Positions 1-8,086 of a stretch of 64,000 nt of DNA are shown here, piece by piece. The position numbers were made by a program, and so were the translations under genes. The notes below the pieces were generated by a model that saw only the letters and a program-made list of their open reading frames with translations, had not been told where the DNA came from and made no database searches. The DNA lies in assembly GCF_900101345.1 (NCBI RefSeq), contig NZ_FMUX01000021.1, forward strand, positions 62,001 to 126,000, read 5' to 3'. This stretch comes from Desulfoluna spongiiphila. GTDB lineage: Bacteria > Desulfobacterota > Desulfobacteria > Desulfobacterales > Desulfolunaceae. Every line of letters begins with the position of its first letter. Position 1 is the stretch's first letter.

Positions 1-868
1 CATCAATGTCGTCATCACCGTTGCCCAGGTGGTGGGGGGGCTTCTCTCGGGAAGCCTGGCCCTTCTCTCCGACGCCCTTCACAACGCCAGTGACGTGGTG
101 GCCCTTATCATCAGCGCCATCGCCGAAAAGCTCATTACCCGCACCTCCACCCCGGAGAAAACCTTCGGCTACCGGCGGGCCGGGGTGGTGGCCGCCATGA
201 TCAACAGCGTCACCCTCATGGCCATTGCCCTGCTTCTTATCAAGGAGGCTGTGACGCGCCTCATTCATCCGGTGGACGTGTCTCCTGGGCCGGTGATCCT
301 CTTGGCGATTCTGAGCATTGCCCTCAACGGGCTCTGCGTCCTTTTATTAAAGGAAGAAGCCGAGGGCAGCCTCAACATCCGATCCGCCTCCCTGCACCTT
401 TTCACCGACATGGTTACCTCCGTGGCCGTCCTGGCAGGGGGCGTAGCCGTCGCCCTTTTCGGGGTGCACCGCCTGGACAGCCTGCTCTCCATGGGCATCG
501 CCCTGTACCTGATCTACGCGTCCTGGGGTCTTGTGATCCAGAGCCTGTCCGTACTCATGCAGTTTACCCCGCCTTCCGTGGACGTTTCAAAGGTCGAGGA
601 GGCCATGCTCGAAGAGAAGGCGGTGCGCAACATCCACCATCTCCATGTCTGGCAGCTCACCGACAACGACATCCACCTCGAAGCCCACGTCGATTTCCAT
701 GAAGACCTCCCCTTGAGCCGCGTGGGGGACACCCTGGCAGGGATCGAAGCGCGCCTGCGCAACCGGTTTCATGTCACCCATGTCCTGTTGCAGCCCGAAT
801 TTGAGGTGTGCGACGACACGGATCTCATCGCCGACGCCGCCTGCCGGCGCGAACCCCATGACCATTAA
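1..868 (+). CDS. Cation diffusion facilitator (CDF) metal exporter, 5'-truncated
   Basis: The reading frame is open from base 2, so the start lies outside the window; about 288 residues are visible. CDF proteins are inner-membrane antiporters that export Zn2+ or related divalent metals in exchange for protons. Visible are a membrane segment followed by SDALHNASD (TM2 metal-site type Asp/His), several further hydrophobic segments, HLFTDMVTS (second His/Asp pair, TM5) and a soluble C-terminal domain containing HHLHVWQL and HLEAHVDF, typical of the cytoplasmic dimerisation domain. The end CRREPHDH is metal-ligand rich. Metal specificity cannot be told from this. It is followed by a repeat element and not by another co-directional gene. 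Confidence 0.9.
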   Translation, partial: INVVITVAQVVGGLLSGSLALLSDALHNASDVVALIISAIAEKLITRTSTPEKTFGYRRAGVVAAMINSVTLMAIALLLIKEAVTRLIHPVDVSPGPVILLAILSIALNGLCVLLLKEEAEGSLNIRSASLHLFTDMVTSVAVLAGGVAVALFGVHRLDSLLSMGIALYLIYASWGLVIQSLSVLMQFTPPSVDVSKVEEAMLEEKAVRNIHHLHVWQLTDNDIHLEAHVDFHEDLPLSRVGDTLAGIEARLRNRFHVTHVLLQPEFEVCDDTDLIADAACRREPHDH

Positions 869-923
869 ATACATCTGCACCCCGGCGCCTTGCCTTCTAT
901 GGTTATAGTGCATGGAAAAGCCT

Positions 924-1093
924 GCCTCCGGCGGCGAGGTGTGCCACCTCGAAAGCAGGTTACGAATGCGTTTTCCCCTTCGTTCCTCAGGGAAAATCAC
1001 ATTCGTCTTTGATTCAAATTGAACTGGATTGATTTTTAAAACCTGTTTATCAAACTTTTCAAAAGTTTGGCCCCCGGCAGGGCCGCCGGAGGC
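924..1093 (-). repeat. Dispersed structured intergenic repeat, full copy
   Basis: This is a copy of the GCCTCCGGCGG / CCGCCGGAGGC bounded element, in reverse orientation. From the right end it reads GCCTCCGGCGGCCCTGCCGG, then an AAACTTTTGAAAAGTTT hairpin, ATAAACAGGTTTTAAAAA, the central long hairpin with loop GAGGAACGA (complement at 958-1003), and the CGAGGTG/CACCTCG hairpin. It fills the gap between the CDF gene and the next terminator. Confidence 0.85.
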
Positions 1094-1119
1094 TTTTTTA
1101 CAGGTACTCGCTGCAAAGC

Positions 1120-1160
1120 AAAACGGGCGACACCATCGGTAGTGATGGGTCGCCCGTTTT
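1120..1160. terminator. Bidirectional hairpin terminator
   Basis: AAAACGGGCGAC (1120-1131) pairs perfectly with GTCGCCCGTTTT (1149-1160). The A/T-flanked stem would work on either strand. It lies downstream of the minus-strand symporter accessory gene. A second 12-bp stem (1182-1193 with 1206-1217) sits immediately after that gene's stop codon and could be part of the same transcript end. Confidence 0.65.
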
Positions 1161-1225
1161 GCACATCTCAGGGGAGGAAGTCCGAAGGCGCCCCGTTCAG
1201 GGGGTGGGCGCCTTCGGGGCTGGGG

Positions 1226-1330
1226 TCAGGATTTGTTGATGCTGAGAATGTATTTCACGATGCCTAAGGTCACATAGACCGCCGCAACGACGTTGATGGC
1301 AAAGGATGTATAGATAATGGCTTCAAGCAT
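1226..1330 (-). CDS. Symporter small accessory protein, 34 aa
   Basis: This short ORF, just after the sodium:solute symporter on the same strand, encodes a single hydrophobic helix: it begins MLEAIIYTSFAINVVAAVYV and ends KYILSINKS. The start is supported by a strong ribosome-binding site (AAGGAGG, about 8 bases upstream). It lies 12 bases from the symporter stop, so the two are almost certainly co-transcribed. Single-helix accessory subunits of SSS and NSS symporters are known, and the position, size and topology match. The accessory role is inference. Hairpins at 1182-1217 and 1120-1160 close the transcript. Confidence 0.75.
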   Translation of the reverse strand: MLEAIIYTSFAINVVAAVYVTLGIVKYILSINKS

Positions 1331-1342
1331 GGAGTTCCCTCC

Positions 1343-2785
1343 TTAGATGGACTCGGGTTGAAAGTTTCGGGACGGTGTCGTGTTTTTTGTCATCTGGTGT
1401 ACCACGACCATGGTGACGATGTTGGCTGCCATCCCCACGATGTTGGACGGCAGGCCCAAGGGGTCGCCGAGGACCTTGGGACCCCAGATAAGGGCCGTTA
1501 AAAGGCCCACCACCACGGCGGGGGCGCCGACGTAAGGGGAGATGCCTTTTTTCCAGAAGAGGGCCACGAGCAGGGTGGGGATCACGGCAGGCGCCCAGAG
1601 GTTGTACACGTAGATCATCAGCTCGAAGATCTTGGGGAAGGCCAGGGCAATGCCCACGCCGCCGACACCGATGACGATGGTGATCTTCTTGGTCCAGGAG
1701 AGGAGTTCCTGCTGGCTGGCTTTGGGGTTGATGAACTCGTTGTAGATGTCCCGGGTGAAGATGACCGCTGCGGTGTTGATAAAGGAGTCGCCTGTGGACA
1801 TGACCGCCGCCAGCAGGGCACCGAAGACGAGGCCGGAGATGCCGGGGGGCAGGGTCTCTCGGATCAGGGTGGTCAGGGCCAGGTCGGGCCTTACATCGGG
1901 CTGGATCACCAGGGAACACACGCCGATGACCAGGGTGGTGACGAGGAAGAACATGTAATAGCCGCCGAAGATGGTGACCCCCCACTTGCTGTCTTTGGGG
2001 GAGGCGCCGGTGGCGTATCGCTGGATGAAGTAGGGCGCGGCCATCTCACCGAACATGAAGGTGAGGAAAAAGGCGAAGATCTTGGTCATGCTCCAGTCGG
2101 AGCGGAAGAAATCCACCTTGTCGGCAAATTCAGGACCCATGGCGATGACGGTCTGCACCGCTTCATTGATGCCCCCCACCTGGTTCAGGGAGAGGAAGGC
2201 GCAGAGGGTGATGCCAAGGGCCAGGACCACAAACTGGATGGCGTCGGTGAGGATAACGGCCAGCATGCCGCCTGCCCAGGTGTAGGCGATGGTGATCACC
2301 GAGGAGATGACGGCCGCCGGGATCAGGGGGATACCGGTAACGGTCTGGAGGATGCGTCCCATGGCCAGGATCTGCACCCCGAACAGGGCGATGACAAAGG
2401 CGAAGGAGACGATGCTTGAAGCCAGGCGGCCGCTTCGGCCGAAGCTCCGGCCGAACAGGTCGCCCACCGTGTAGACGTTGGCACCGGCTTCACGCACCTT
2501 CGGGGCGATGTAAAGCCCGCTTAAGACCTGGCCTAGGGCCATGCCCGAGATGCCCATAAGAACAATGATGCCCTGCTTGTGCACAAAGGCGATACGCCCG
2601 ATGGTGGAACCGCCGCCGCAGAGGGTGGCAGCCACGGTTGCAAAGAGAATGGCCATGGGGATGGAGCGGCCGGCAACAGAATAGTCGTCGAAATCTTTGA
2701 TGTTTTTCATGGAGAAGACGCCGATACCGAGTACCAGTGCGAAATACCCGAAGATCAGTATCATGTCCAACGTGGATACTGCCAT
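1343..2785 (-). CDS. Sodium:solute symporter (SSS/SLC5 family)
   Basis: A 480-aa inner-membrane symporter, expected to import an organic solute with Na+. The start MAVSTLDMILIFGYFALVLG is chosen because AGGAGGTAGAGGAAGT precedes it; the frame stays open another 87 codons upstream but has no hydrophobic or conserved content there. About 13 hydrophobic segments are visible, with SSS hallmarks including DFDDYSVAGRSIP early on, GGGSTIGRIAF in the first third, AYTWAGGMLAVILTDAIQF in the middle and GDSFINTAAVIFTRDIY later. The length is usual for SSS proteins. It is divergent from the RidA/dehydrogenase operon, with a shared 423-bp control region. Its substrate is therefore probably the amine or imino acid that operon oxidises (inference). 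Confidence 0.9.
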   Translation of the reverse strand: MAVSTLDMILIFGYFALVLGIGVFSMKNIKDFDDYSVAGRSIPMAILFATVAATLCGGGSTIGRIAFVHKQGIIVLMGISGMALGQVLSGLYIAPKVREAGANVYTVGDLFGRSFGRSGRLASSIVSFAFVIALFGVQILAMGRILQTVTGIPLIPAAVISSVITIAYTWAGGMLAVILTDAIQFVVLALGITLCAFLSLNQVGGINEAVQTVIAMGPEFADKVDFFRSDWSMTKIFAFFLTFMFGEMAAPYFIQRYATGASPKDSKWGVTIFGGYYMFFLVTTLVIGVCSLVIQPDVRPDLALTTLIRETLPPGISGLVFGALLAAVMSTGDSFINTAAVIFTRDIYNEFINPKASQQELLSWTKKITIVIGVGGVGIALAFPKIFELMIYVYNLWAPAVIPTLLVALFWKKGISPYVGAPAVVVGLLTALIWGPKVLGDPLGLPSNIVGMAANIVTMVVVHQMTKNTTPSRNFQPESI

Positions 2786-2825
2786 ACTTCCTCTACCTCC
2801 TACGTAGATTCGATGAAAGAGACGG

Positions 2826-2864
2826 GCACAGCCTTCAACAAGGCCGTGCAGGTGAACTCTCACC
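2826..2864 (-). promoter_or_regulatory. Paired hairpins in the symporter mRNA leader
   Basis: On the minus strand, upstream of the symporter start, GGTGA/TCACC (2851-2864) is followed by a 10-bp stem with a GTTG loop (2826-2849, GCACGGCCTT pairing with AAGGCTGTGC, one G-T pair). The sequence matches no riboswitch class I can recognise. It could be a structured leader, an attenuator remnant or a protein-binding site. Confidence 0.4.
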
Positions 2865-3073
2865 GAAGCAACCGACACCCCGGCTCCCTGGTCGGGGCCG
2901 GAGAACAGCGGCGATGGCTCGGTCCGTATGGCAGGCGCCGTTGCCTGGGTTGAACCGCGGGTCGGGCCATCATCAATGTTCAAAAGTGTACGCCATTTGT
3001 CGCTTCGATTGCCAGTACAATATCTGATATATCTGATTTCTGTCAATGGAAATTATTCATTATGTGATCTGCG

Positions 3074-3193
3074 TATCATTATATGATAAAAATAGACATG
3101 GCCAAGCTTTGGAGAATGGGCTAATTTTCCTTGAATTTTGAAAAGCGGTGGCGTATACATTTGTTCATAATATGAAGTTTTATCATAATATGA
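3074..3193. promoter_or_regulatory. Cluster of TCATAATATGA-type palindromes, candidate operator
   Basis: The AT-rich gap between the divergent symporter and RidA genes has three related inverted repeats: TATCATTATATGATA (3074-3088), TTCATAATATGAA (3164-3176) and TCATAATATGA (3183-3193). The last two sit just upstream of the RidA ribosome-binding site. Their spacing suggests repressor sites. The IclR regulator at 8.1 kb is the obvious candidate ligand, but this is inference. Confidence 0.5.
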
Positions 3194-3208
3194 ATTAATG
3201 GAGGTCGC

Positions 3209-3589
3209 ATGTCAGACATCAAACGCCACGGCACCCCCACGGGCGGGGGGCTTCCCATCTCCAAGGCGGTGGAGGCCGACGGCTGGCTCTATGTCAGTGG
3301 TCAAGTCCCGCGAAACGAAAAGGGCGAGCTGCTGGCCGGCAGCATGAAAGCCGAGGCCGAGCTTGCCTTTGACAACATGGTCAAGGTCCTTGAAGGCGCC
3401 GGATACACTATGGACAACGTGGTCCGGGTGGGGGTGTGGATCGACGACCCCAGGGATTTCGCCGAGTTCAACAAGGTGTTCGCTGCCCGATTCTCTTCTG
3501 CCCACGCACCGGCACGGGTGACCATCCAGTCCTCCATGATGTGCGACTGCAAGGTGGAAGTGGACTGCATCGCATGGAAGGCGTCCTAA
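3209..3589 (+). CDS. RidA family enamine/imine deaminase
   Basis: A 126-aa protein of the RidA/YjgF/UK114 family. Family members hydrolyse reactive enamine or imine intermediates to keto acids and ammonia. The pattern YVSGQVP near residue 30 and the arginine in PARVTI (R103) match the RidA substrate-binding arginine, and a Cys-rich DCKVEVDC end replaces the usual KIEIEAIA. The start has a GGAGG site 6 bases upstream. It is the first gene of an operon with a flavin dehydrogenase expected to make an imine, so a role in hydrolysing that product is likely. Expression may be controlled by the palindromes just upstream. Confidence 0.85.
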   Translation: MSDIKRHGTPTGGGLPISKAVEADGWLYVSGQVPRNEKGELLAGSMKAEAELAFDNMVKVLEGAGYTMDNVVRVGVWIDDPRDFAEFNKVFAARFSSAHAPARVTIQSSMMCDCKVEVDCIAWKAS

Positions 3590-3625
3590 CCCGGGTATCA
3601 TGAAAATCACAGGATCCAAGAGACG

Positions 3626-4786
3626 ATGATATTAGGAAACAGATCGAAAAAATCGGCCGATCGCAGGCAGGTGGATGTGCTCGTCATCGGCGGCGGGGTC
3701 ACCGGCGCCGGCGTGGGGTTCGGCCTGGCGAAAAAAGGCGTCCGCGTGTGCGTCATCGATGACACCCCGGTGGTGGACCGCGCCTCCCGCAGCAACATGG
3801 GCCTTATCTGGGTGCAGTCCAAGGCCCTGGGGATCCCCGAGTACATGCGCTGGGGCTTTAACTCCTCCCGTCATTTCCCCGGGCTCATCGCCGAACTCGA
3901 AGAGACCTCGGGCATCCACATCCCCTACAACCCCACCGGCGGCCTCATCCCCTGCGTGGGAGAAGAAGAGTACGGGCGGAGGGCCGAGTACATCGAAGGG
4001 CTTCGCAAAGAGGCGGGGGACTTCGGCTACAACGGCACCATGATCAGCCGGTCCGAGCTGGAAAAACTGCTCCCGAAGATTTCTTTTGGCGACAAGGTAT
4101 GCGGGGCGGCCTGGTGCGAAGAGGACGGCTTTCTGGAGCCCCTTAAGATGATGTTTGCCATGCGCAAGGCCATGGTGAACTTGGGGGGGACCTTCCTGCC
4201 CGAATGCCGCGCCCATACCATCCGGCGCGAGGGCTCCGGCTACCTCGTCACCACCAGTCGGGGAGAGATCGCCTGCGACAAGCTGGTGCTGGCAGGGGGA
4301 CTTAGCAACCGGCAGCTCGGGGCCTGGTTTGACCTTAAGGTGCCCGTGACCCCGGACCGCGCCCAGGACCTCCTTACCGAGCGGGTGACGGACAACGTGC
4401 TGCCCATTCCCATCCTGGGGCTCACCCAGACCCCCGGGGGGACCATCATGGTGGGCTACAAGCATGAGTACGTGGGCACGGACACGGGCTTTACCCCCGA
4501 GGCCGTGTCCTCGGAAGGGCGGTGGGCCGTGTCTGTCTGGCCCGACCTGGCAAAGCTCCGCGTGATCCGGTGCTGGAGCTGCCTGCGGGTGATGCCCGTG
4601 GACGGGTTGCCCATCTACGACACCGTGCCCGGTCACGACAACGTCTTTGTTTTCAACTGTCACAGCGCCGTGACCCTCTCCGGGATCCACGTGGCAACCC
4701 TCCCCGACTACGTGCTCGGCAACGGGCTGCCCGAGGACGGCAAGATTTTCAGCCTTTCACGGTTCACCAAGACCGGGGCCAAGTGA
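3626..4786 (+). CDS. FAD-dependent amino/imino acid dehydrogenase, DAO-type (beta) subunit
   Basis: A 386-aa DAO-superfamily flavoprotein. An N-terminal FAD-binding VLVIGGGVTGAGVGFGLA (from about residue 17) is followed by an acidic VCVIDD strand end. The C-terminal region VDGLPIYDTVPGHDNVFVF is the standard DAO closing motif. It lies 36 bases after RidA and 7 bases before the 2Fe-2S gene. The set DAO subunit, small 2Fe-2S protein and FAD/BFD subunit is the composition of HcnABC (glycine to HCN) and of D-hydroxyproline and opine dehydrogenases. This subunit would hold the substrate oxidation site. The substrate cannot be read from the sequence. No strong Shine-Dalgarno precedes this ATG, so the start is moderately certain. 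Confidence 0.85.
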   Translation: MILGNRSKKSADRRQVDVLVIGGGVTGAGVGFGLAKKGVRVCVIDDTPVVDRASRSNMGLIWVQSKALGIPEYMRWGFNSSRHFPGLIAELEETSGIHIPYNPTGGLIPCVGEEEYGRRAEYIEGLRKEAGDFGYNGTMISRSELEKLLPKISFGDKVCGAAWCEEDGFLEPLKMMFAMRKAMVNLGGTFLPECRAHTIRREGSGYLVTTSRGEIACDKLVLAGGLSNRQLGAWFDLKVPVTPDRAQDLLTERVTDNVLPIPILGLTQTPGGTIMVGYKHEYVGTDTGFTPEAVSSEGRWAVSVWPDLAKLRVIRCWSCLRVMPVDGLPIYDTVPGHDNVFVFNCHSAVTLSGIHVATLPDYVLGNGLPEDGKIFSLSRFTKTGAK

Positions 4787-4793
4787 GGAAACC

Positions 4794-5087
4794 ATGAGCA
4801 AGAAACCAGCCAAGGCGGAGCAGACCGTCACCATCACCGTGGACGGTGAGCCCATGACGGTTCCGGAAGGCATCTCCGTTGCCGCCGCTGTCCTGGGGCA
4901 TTCCCACGACAAGCACACCTGCAAGAACAGCGTAACCAATGAGCCCAGGGCCCCTTACTGCATGATGGGAGTCTGCTTTGAGTGCATGATGGAGATCGAC
5001 GGCAGGCCCAACCAGCAGTCCTGCGTCACCATTGTCCAAGAGGGAATGACCGTCCGGCGTGAACCGGCGGAGCGGGAGGGGAAATGA
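4794..5087 (+). CDS. Small 2Fe-2S ferredoxin-like subunit (HcnA / gamma type)
   Basis: A 97-aa protein with a beta-grasp start (VTITVDGEPMTVPEGISVAA) and four conserved cysteines: C in HTCKNS, two in YCMMGVCFEC spacing plus the next C, and QQSC. This is the plant-type 2Fe-2S pattern of HcnA-like subunits. It carries electrons between the two flavoproteins of the complex. The stop overlaps the next start (ATGA at 5084-5087), which indicates translational coupling and fixed stoichiometry. The ribosome-binding site is GAGGAAACC before 4794. Confidence 0.88.
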   Translation: MSKKPAKAEQTVTITVDGEPMTVPEGISVAAAVLGHSHDKHTCKNSVTNEPRAPYCMMGVCFECMMEIDGRPNQQSCVTIVQEGMTVRREPAEREGK

Positions 5088-6469
5088 TCCAGCAGCAGTG
5101 GGACCTTGTTGTTATAGGGGCGGGACCCGCGGGACTCTCCGCCGCAGCCGCCGCCGCTGAATGCGGCCTGGAGGTGGTGCTTCTGGACGAGCAGGCCTTT
5201 GCAGGCGGCCAGATCTATCGTTCCGTGGACGCCCCCGGAGCCAAGGGGCGCTTTCTCCAGAAGGAGGACCGGGCCGAAGGGCTTCGGATTTTAAGGCGCT
5301 TTCAAAAGAGCGGGGCTGCCTACGAACCCCGCAGCACCGTCTGGTTTGCAGAACCCGGACGCGTCCTGGCCACCCGGGACGCCCAGACCCGGGAGTACAA
5401 GACCCAGAACATTGTCGTGGCCACCGGGGCCATGGAACGTCCCGTGCCCTTCAGCGGATGGACCCTGCCCGGCGTCATGGCTGCCGGTGCCGCAGATATC
5501 CTCTATAAAAGCGCCTCGGTGGTGCCCAAAGGCCCCATCGTGGTAGCAGGCAACGGGCCCCTGATTCCCCTGATCACAAACCACCTCCTGGAGTTGGGAG
5601 CCGACATCGCCGCCGTGGTGGATACCACCCCCAAGGCCAACATGATGAAAGCCGCCCCCCACATGCCCATGGCCCTTCGGGACATCCCCTTTCTCTTCAA
5701 GGGGCTCAAGATGGTGGCCAAAATGACCCGAAGCCGCGTGCCTATACATCGCAACGGTTCTGATATCAACGCCTTCGGCAAAGATCGCCTGGAGCGGGTG
5801 AGCTTTGCCGTGGACGGCACCCCCCGCAGCGTGAGCGCCGCCACCCTCCTGGTCCATGAAGGGATCCTGCCCCGGACCCACATGAGCCGGGCCCTGGGCC
5901 TCGACCACGCCTGGAACCCGGTGCAGCGCTACTGGTACCCGGTGTGCGACGAAAACGGGAAGAGCAGCCGGGAAGGCATCTACGTGGCAGGGGACGGGGT
6001 CTTTGTCCATGGTGCCGCCGCAGCCGCCGCCAAAGGCGAGCTGGCAGGCATCGACGTGGCCCGCTCCCTTCAGGTGCTCACCGATGAAGACGCCAGGCGA
6101 AAGCGCACCCGCCCGCGCAAGGTGCTGAGCAAGGCCCTGGCCCCGCGAAAGTTCGTGGACGGCTGGTTCGCCCCCCGCAAAGACCTCTACGAGGTGGACG
6201 ACGATGTCCTGGTCTGCCGCTGCGAAGGGGTCACAGCCGCGGCCATCCGCGAGGCCGTCAAAGAGGGATGCCACGAAGTCAACGACATCAAGGTCAGGAC
6301 ACGCTGCGGCATGGGCCCCTGCCAGGGACGCATGTGCGGCCCGGCCCTGGCCGAGATCGCGGCAAACGCCCTGGAACGCGAGGTCCCCGACGTGGGCTCC
6401 CTGCGCATCCGTCCCCCCATGCGCCCGGTCCTCTTCGGTGAGATCTGCGGCCTTGGGGGCGGGGACTAA
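5084..6469 (+). CDS. FAD/NAD(P)-dependent dehydrogenase subunit with BFD-type 2Fe-2S domain (HcnB / alpha type)
   Basis: A 461-aa pyridine-nucleotide-disulfide-oxidoreductase fold protein. The first Rossmann motif is LVVIGAGPAGLSAAAAAAE (from residue 8); a second nucleotide site occurs around VVAGNGPLIPLITNHLLE. The C-terminal 85 residues form a bacterioferritin-associated-ferredoxin-like domain with four cysteines, CRCEG then RTRCGMGPCQGRMCG. This architecture is found in HcnB and D-hydroxyproline dehydrogenase alpha subunits, which receive electrons from the DAO subunit. Its start overlaps the stop of the 2Fe-2S gene. Coding continues to 6469 and the operon ends at a repeat element. Confidence 0.88.
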   Translation: MIQQQWDLVVIGAGPAGLSAAAAAAECGLEVVLLDEQAFAGGQIYRSVDAPGAKGRFLQKEDRAEGLRILRRFQKSGAAYEPRSTVWFAEPGRVLATRDAQTREYKTQNIVVATGAMERPVPFSGWTLPGVMAAGAADILYKSASVVPKGPIVVAGNGPLIPLITNHLLELGADIAAVVDTTPKANMMKAAPHMPMALRDIPFLFKGLKMVAKMTRSRVPIHRNGSDINAFGKDRLERVSFAVDGTPRSVSAATLLVHEGILPRTHMSRALGLDHAWNPVQRYWYPVCDENGKSSREGIYVAGDGVFVHGAAAAAAKGELAGIDVARSLQVLTDEDARRKRTRPRKVLSKALAPRKFVDGWFAPRKDLYEVDDDVLVCRCEGVTAAAIREAVKEGCHEVNDIKVRTRCGMGPCQGRMCGPALAEIAANALEREVPDVGSLRIRPPMRPVLFGEICGLGGGD

Positions 6470-6487
6470 GAAAAAACGAAAAAGCAT

Positions 6488-6873
6488 GCCTCCGGCGGGC
6501 AGGGGATACATCCCCTGCACCCCAGGGGCGCGAATGCTCAGGGCTTCGCCCGTGATGATTTTGCTGTGGGGGTGCACGTGTAAGTCAGGGATCGCAACCC
6601 GGTCGCTGTCTCGCTTTTCGCAGGGTGTCGTCACATGGATCCTTTGGCGAAAAAGCATTCTCGAATTTGGGGCACACAGGCAAAACCAGATAATCCTCAA
6701 GGCACGGTAACGTATCCAGGTATTTCGAAGCCTGTGCGCCACCCCGTGTCAGCCGTCAACTTAGTATATCGGGCGAAGCCCGAGCCGAAGGCCCTTGCGC
6801 TTTGGCCCGAGGAACGAGGGACAAATCGCAAGGGCAATGAGCTTTCGAGGTGGCTCACCTCGCCGCCGGAGGC
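6488..6873 (+). repeat. Dispersed structured repeat, expanded or diverged copy
   Basis: GCCTCCGGCGG at 6488 is followed by CAGGGG/CCCCTG, a variant of the terminal hairpin. At 6792-6834 is a central hairpin with stem CCCTTGCG/CGCAAGGG and loop GAGGAACGA, and the copy closes with CGAGGTG/CACCTCG and CCGCCGGAGGC at 6873. About 280 bp of unrecognised sequence lies between the two ends. The right end runs to within 40 bases of the racemase-like gene and creates a false in-frame extension of it. Confidence 0.7.
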
Positions 6874-6912
6874 CTGCTTTTCGAACCGGCTTTGAGCATA
6901 AAAGGAGAGATG

Positions 6913-7635
6913 ATGATTTTAAAGGGTGGTCTTCTCCATACGGACACCCCCATTGGTGTGCTGTGTCTGGAGTCTTATTTCCCCAAGCCCCCTGGGCATT
7001 TGAGGAATCCGGTGACCTTTGATTTTCCGGTCACCTACAAGGTGTTGCGCGGGATTGATGTGCCCACGCTTCTTTTCAACCCCACCCCGGAGCTGGTGGC
7101 TCCTTTTATCGAGGCGGCCAGGGCGCTGGAGCGGGAGGGGGCCATGGCCATTACGGGGAGCTGCGGGTTTCTTGCCCGGTTCCAGAAGGAACTCACCGAG
7201 GCGGTGAGGGTTCCGGTGCTTGTTTCCGGCCTCATCCAGATTCCCATGGTGCGGACGTTCCACGGGCCGGATGCCGTCATCGGGGTTCTCACGGCCAGCA
7301 AAGATGCCCTGACCCCCATGCATTTTGCCCAGGTGGGGGGAGACATCAACGACGTGGTCATCAAGGGGATGGAGGGCTGCCCCGAGTTCTGGGAGACCAT
7401 CATCGAGGCCAGGCGCACCGACTTCGACATGGACCGACTGGAGGCTGAGATCTGCGGGGCGGCCGAGGCCCTGATGGCAGAGCACAACCTTGACGCCCTG
7501 GTGCTGGAGTGCACCGACCTTTCCGCTTTTGCCCGGAGCATTCAGGAGCGCATCGGCTGCCCGGTGTATGACATCGACGGCCTCATCGAGTACGCCCGTT
7601 ACGCCGTGAAACGCAAGAGGTACCACGGGCTGTAG
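6913..7635 (+). CDS. Aspartate/glutamate racemase superfamily enzyme
   Basis: About 240 aa. Two cysteines in the expected catalytic positions are visible, GSCGF in the N-terminal half and LECTDL near the C-terminus, as in cofactor-independent amino-acid racemases and maleate isomerases. The start is set by AAAGGAG (6901-6907): ATG at 6913 has good spacing, ATG at 6910 is the alternative. The frame extends to 6850 but that part is translated repeat element. The neighbours suggest interconversion of enantiomers of the amino or imino acid used by the upstream dehydrogenase. The substrate is unknown, and hydantoin-racemase-like or lyase activity is possible. Confidence 0.8.
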   Translation: MILKGGLLHTDTPIGVLCLESYFPKPPGHLRNPVTFDFPVTYKVLRGIDVPTLLFNPTPELVAPFIEAARALEREGAMAITGSCGFLARFQKELTEAVRVPVLVSGLIQIPMVRTFHGPDAVIGVLTASKDALTPMHFAQVGGDINDVVIKGMEGCPEFWETIIEARRTDFDMDRLEAEICGAAEALMAEHNLDALVLECTDLSAFARSIQERIGCPVYDIDGLIEYARYAVKRKRYHGL

Positions 7636-7679
7636 TGGCCTGACGCGGCTTCCATGGGAAGGCCCGTCACGTGAACGAT

Positions 7680-7989
7680 GCCTCCGGCGTCCCTGCCGCG
7701 ACCGCCAAAAAAAATGAGAAAGCTCCACCGAAACGGAGCACCGCACTCCGGTGCGGCTTTTTCGTCCGTCGTTACCCGTGCCGCACCGGAGTGCGGCGCT
7801 CCAGGGGGCAAGGGTGTTCGGGGTGTGATGCAAATACGCCGATGCTCTAAACAATGAAATGGGCCTCTTCTGCCAAAACGGCTGCCACATGTCATACACC
7901 ACGCGAATGCCCCGAAACCGTTTGCAGGATGTCTGCCCCCATGCATTCGCCATGGGGTTTCCAGGTGCCCCCACCTGGCCGCCGGAGGC
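7680..7989 (+). repeat. Dispersed structured repeat, variant with large inverted repeat
   Basis: The ends are GCCTCCGGC (7680) and CCGCCGGAGGC (7989). The right part, CATGCATTCGCCATGGGG followed by the hairpin CCAGGTG/CACCTGG, matches the reverse complement of the left part of the copy at 23638, where the stem is CAAGGTG/CACCTTG, a paired substitution. The interior holds a 23-nt inverted repeat (7735-7757 with 7780-7802, one mismatch) followed by TTTTT on its left arm, which may end the racemase transcript. Confidence 0.65.
7735..7802. terminator. 23-nt inverted repeat, possible terminator
   Basis: Arms 7735-7757 and 7780-7802 pair with one mismatch around a 22-base loop. The inner half of arm 1 (CCGCACTCCGGTGCGG) also folds on itself and is followed by CTTTTTC, which is a plausible intrinsic terminator for the upstream gene. 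Confidence 0.45.
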
Positions 7990-8086
7990 CTTTTTTTTAT
8001 CCACTTTAACCACAGCAGGCCACTTACCGGCGCATTGGCGAACCCCTGTTGACCCTTGAAAGGGGAGCTGGTAGATTCACCCCATT

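Noticed and set aside
2786..2900. Known riboswitch (glycine, THF or guanidine type) in the symporter leader
   Set aside because: Two hairpins are visible but none of the conserved core sequences of those classes can be found.
3626..6469. Firm naming of the three-subunit complex as hydrogen cyanide synthase (hcnABC)
   Set aside because: The same architecture serves glycine, D-hydroxyproline and opine dehydrogenases. RidA, the racemase-like gene and the symporter argue for a catabolic role, so no gene symbol is given.
5291..6742. Long open frame on the minus strand across the dehydrogenase genes
   Set aside because: It is antisense to two well-supported genes, has no ribosome-binding site and its His/Gly/Pro-rich translation is typical of a GC-rich shadow frame.
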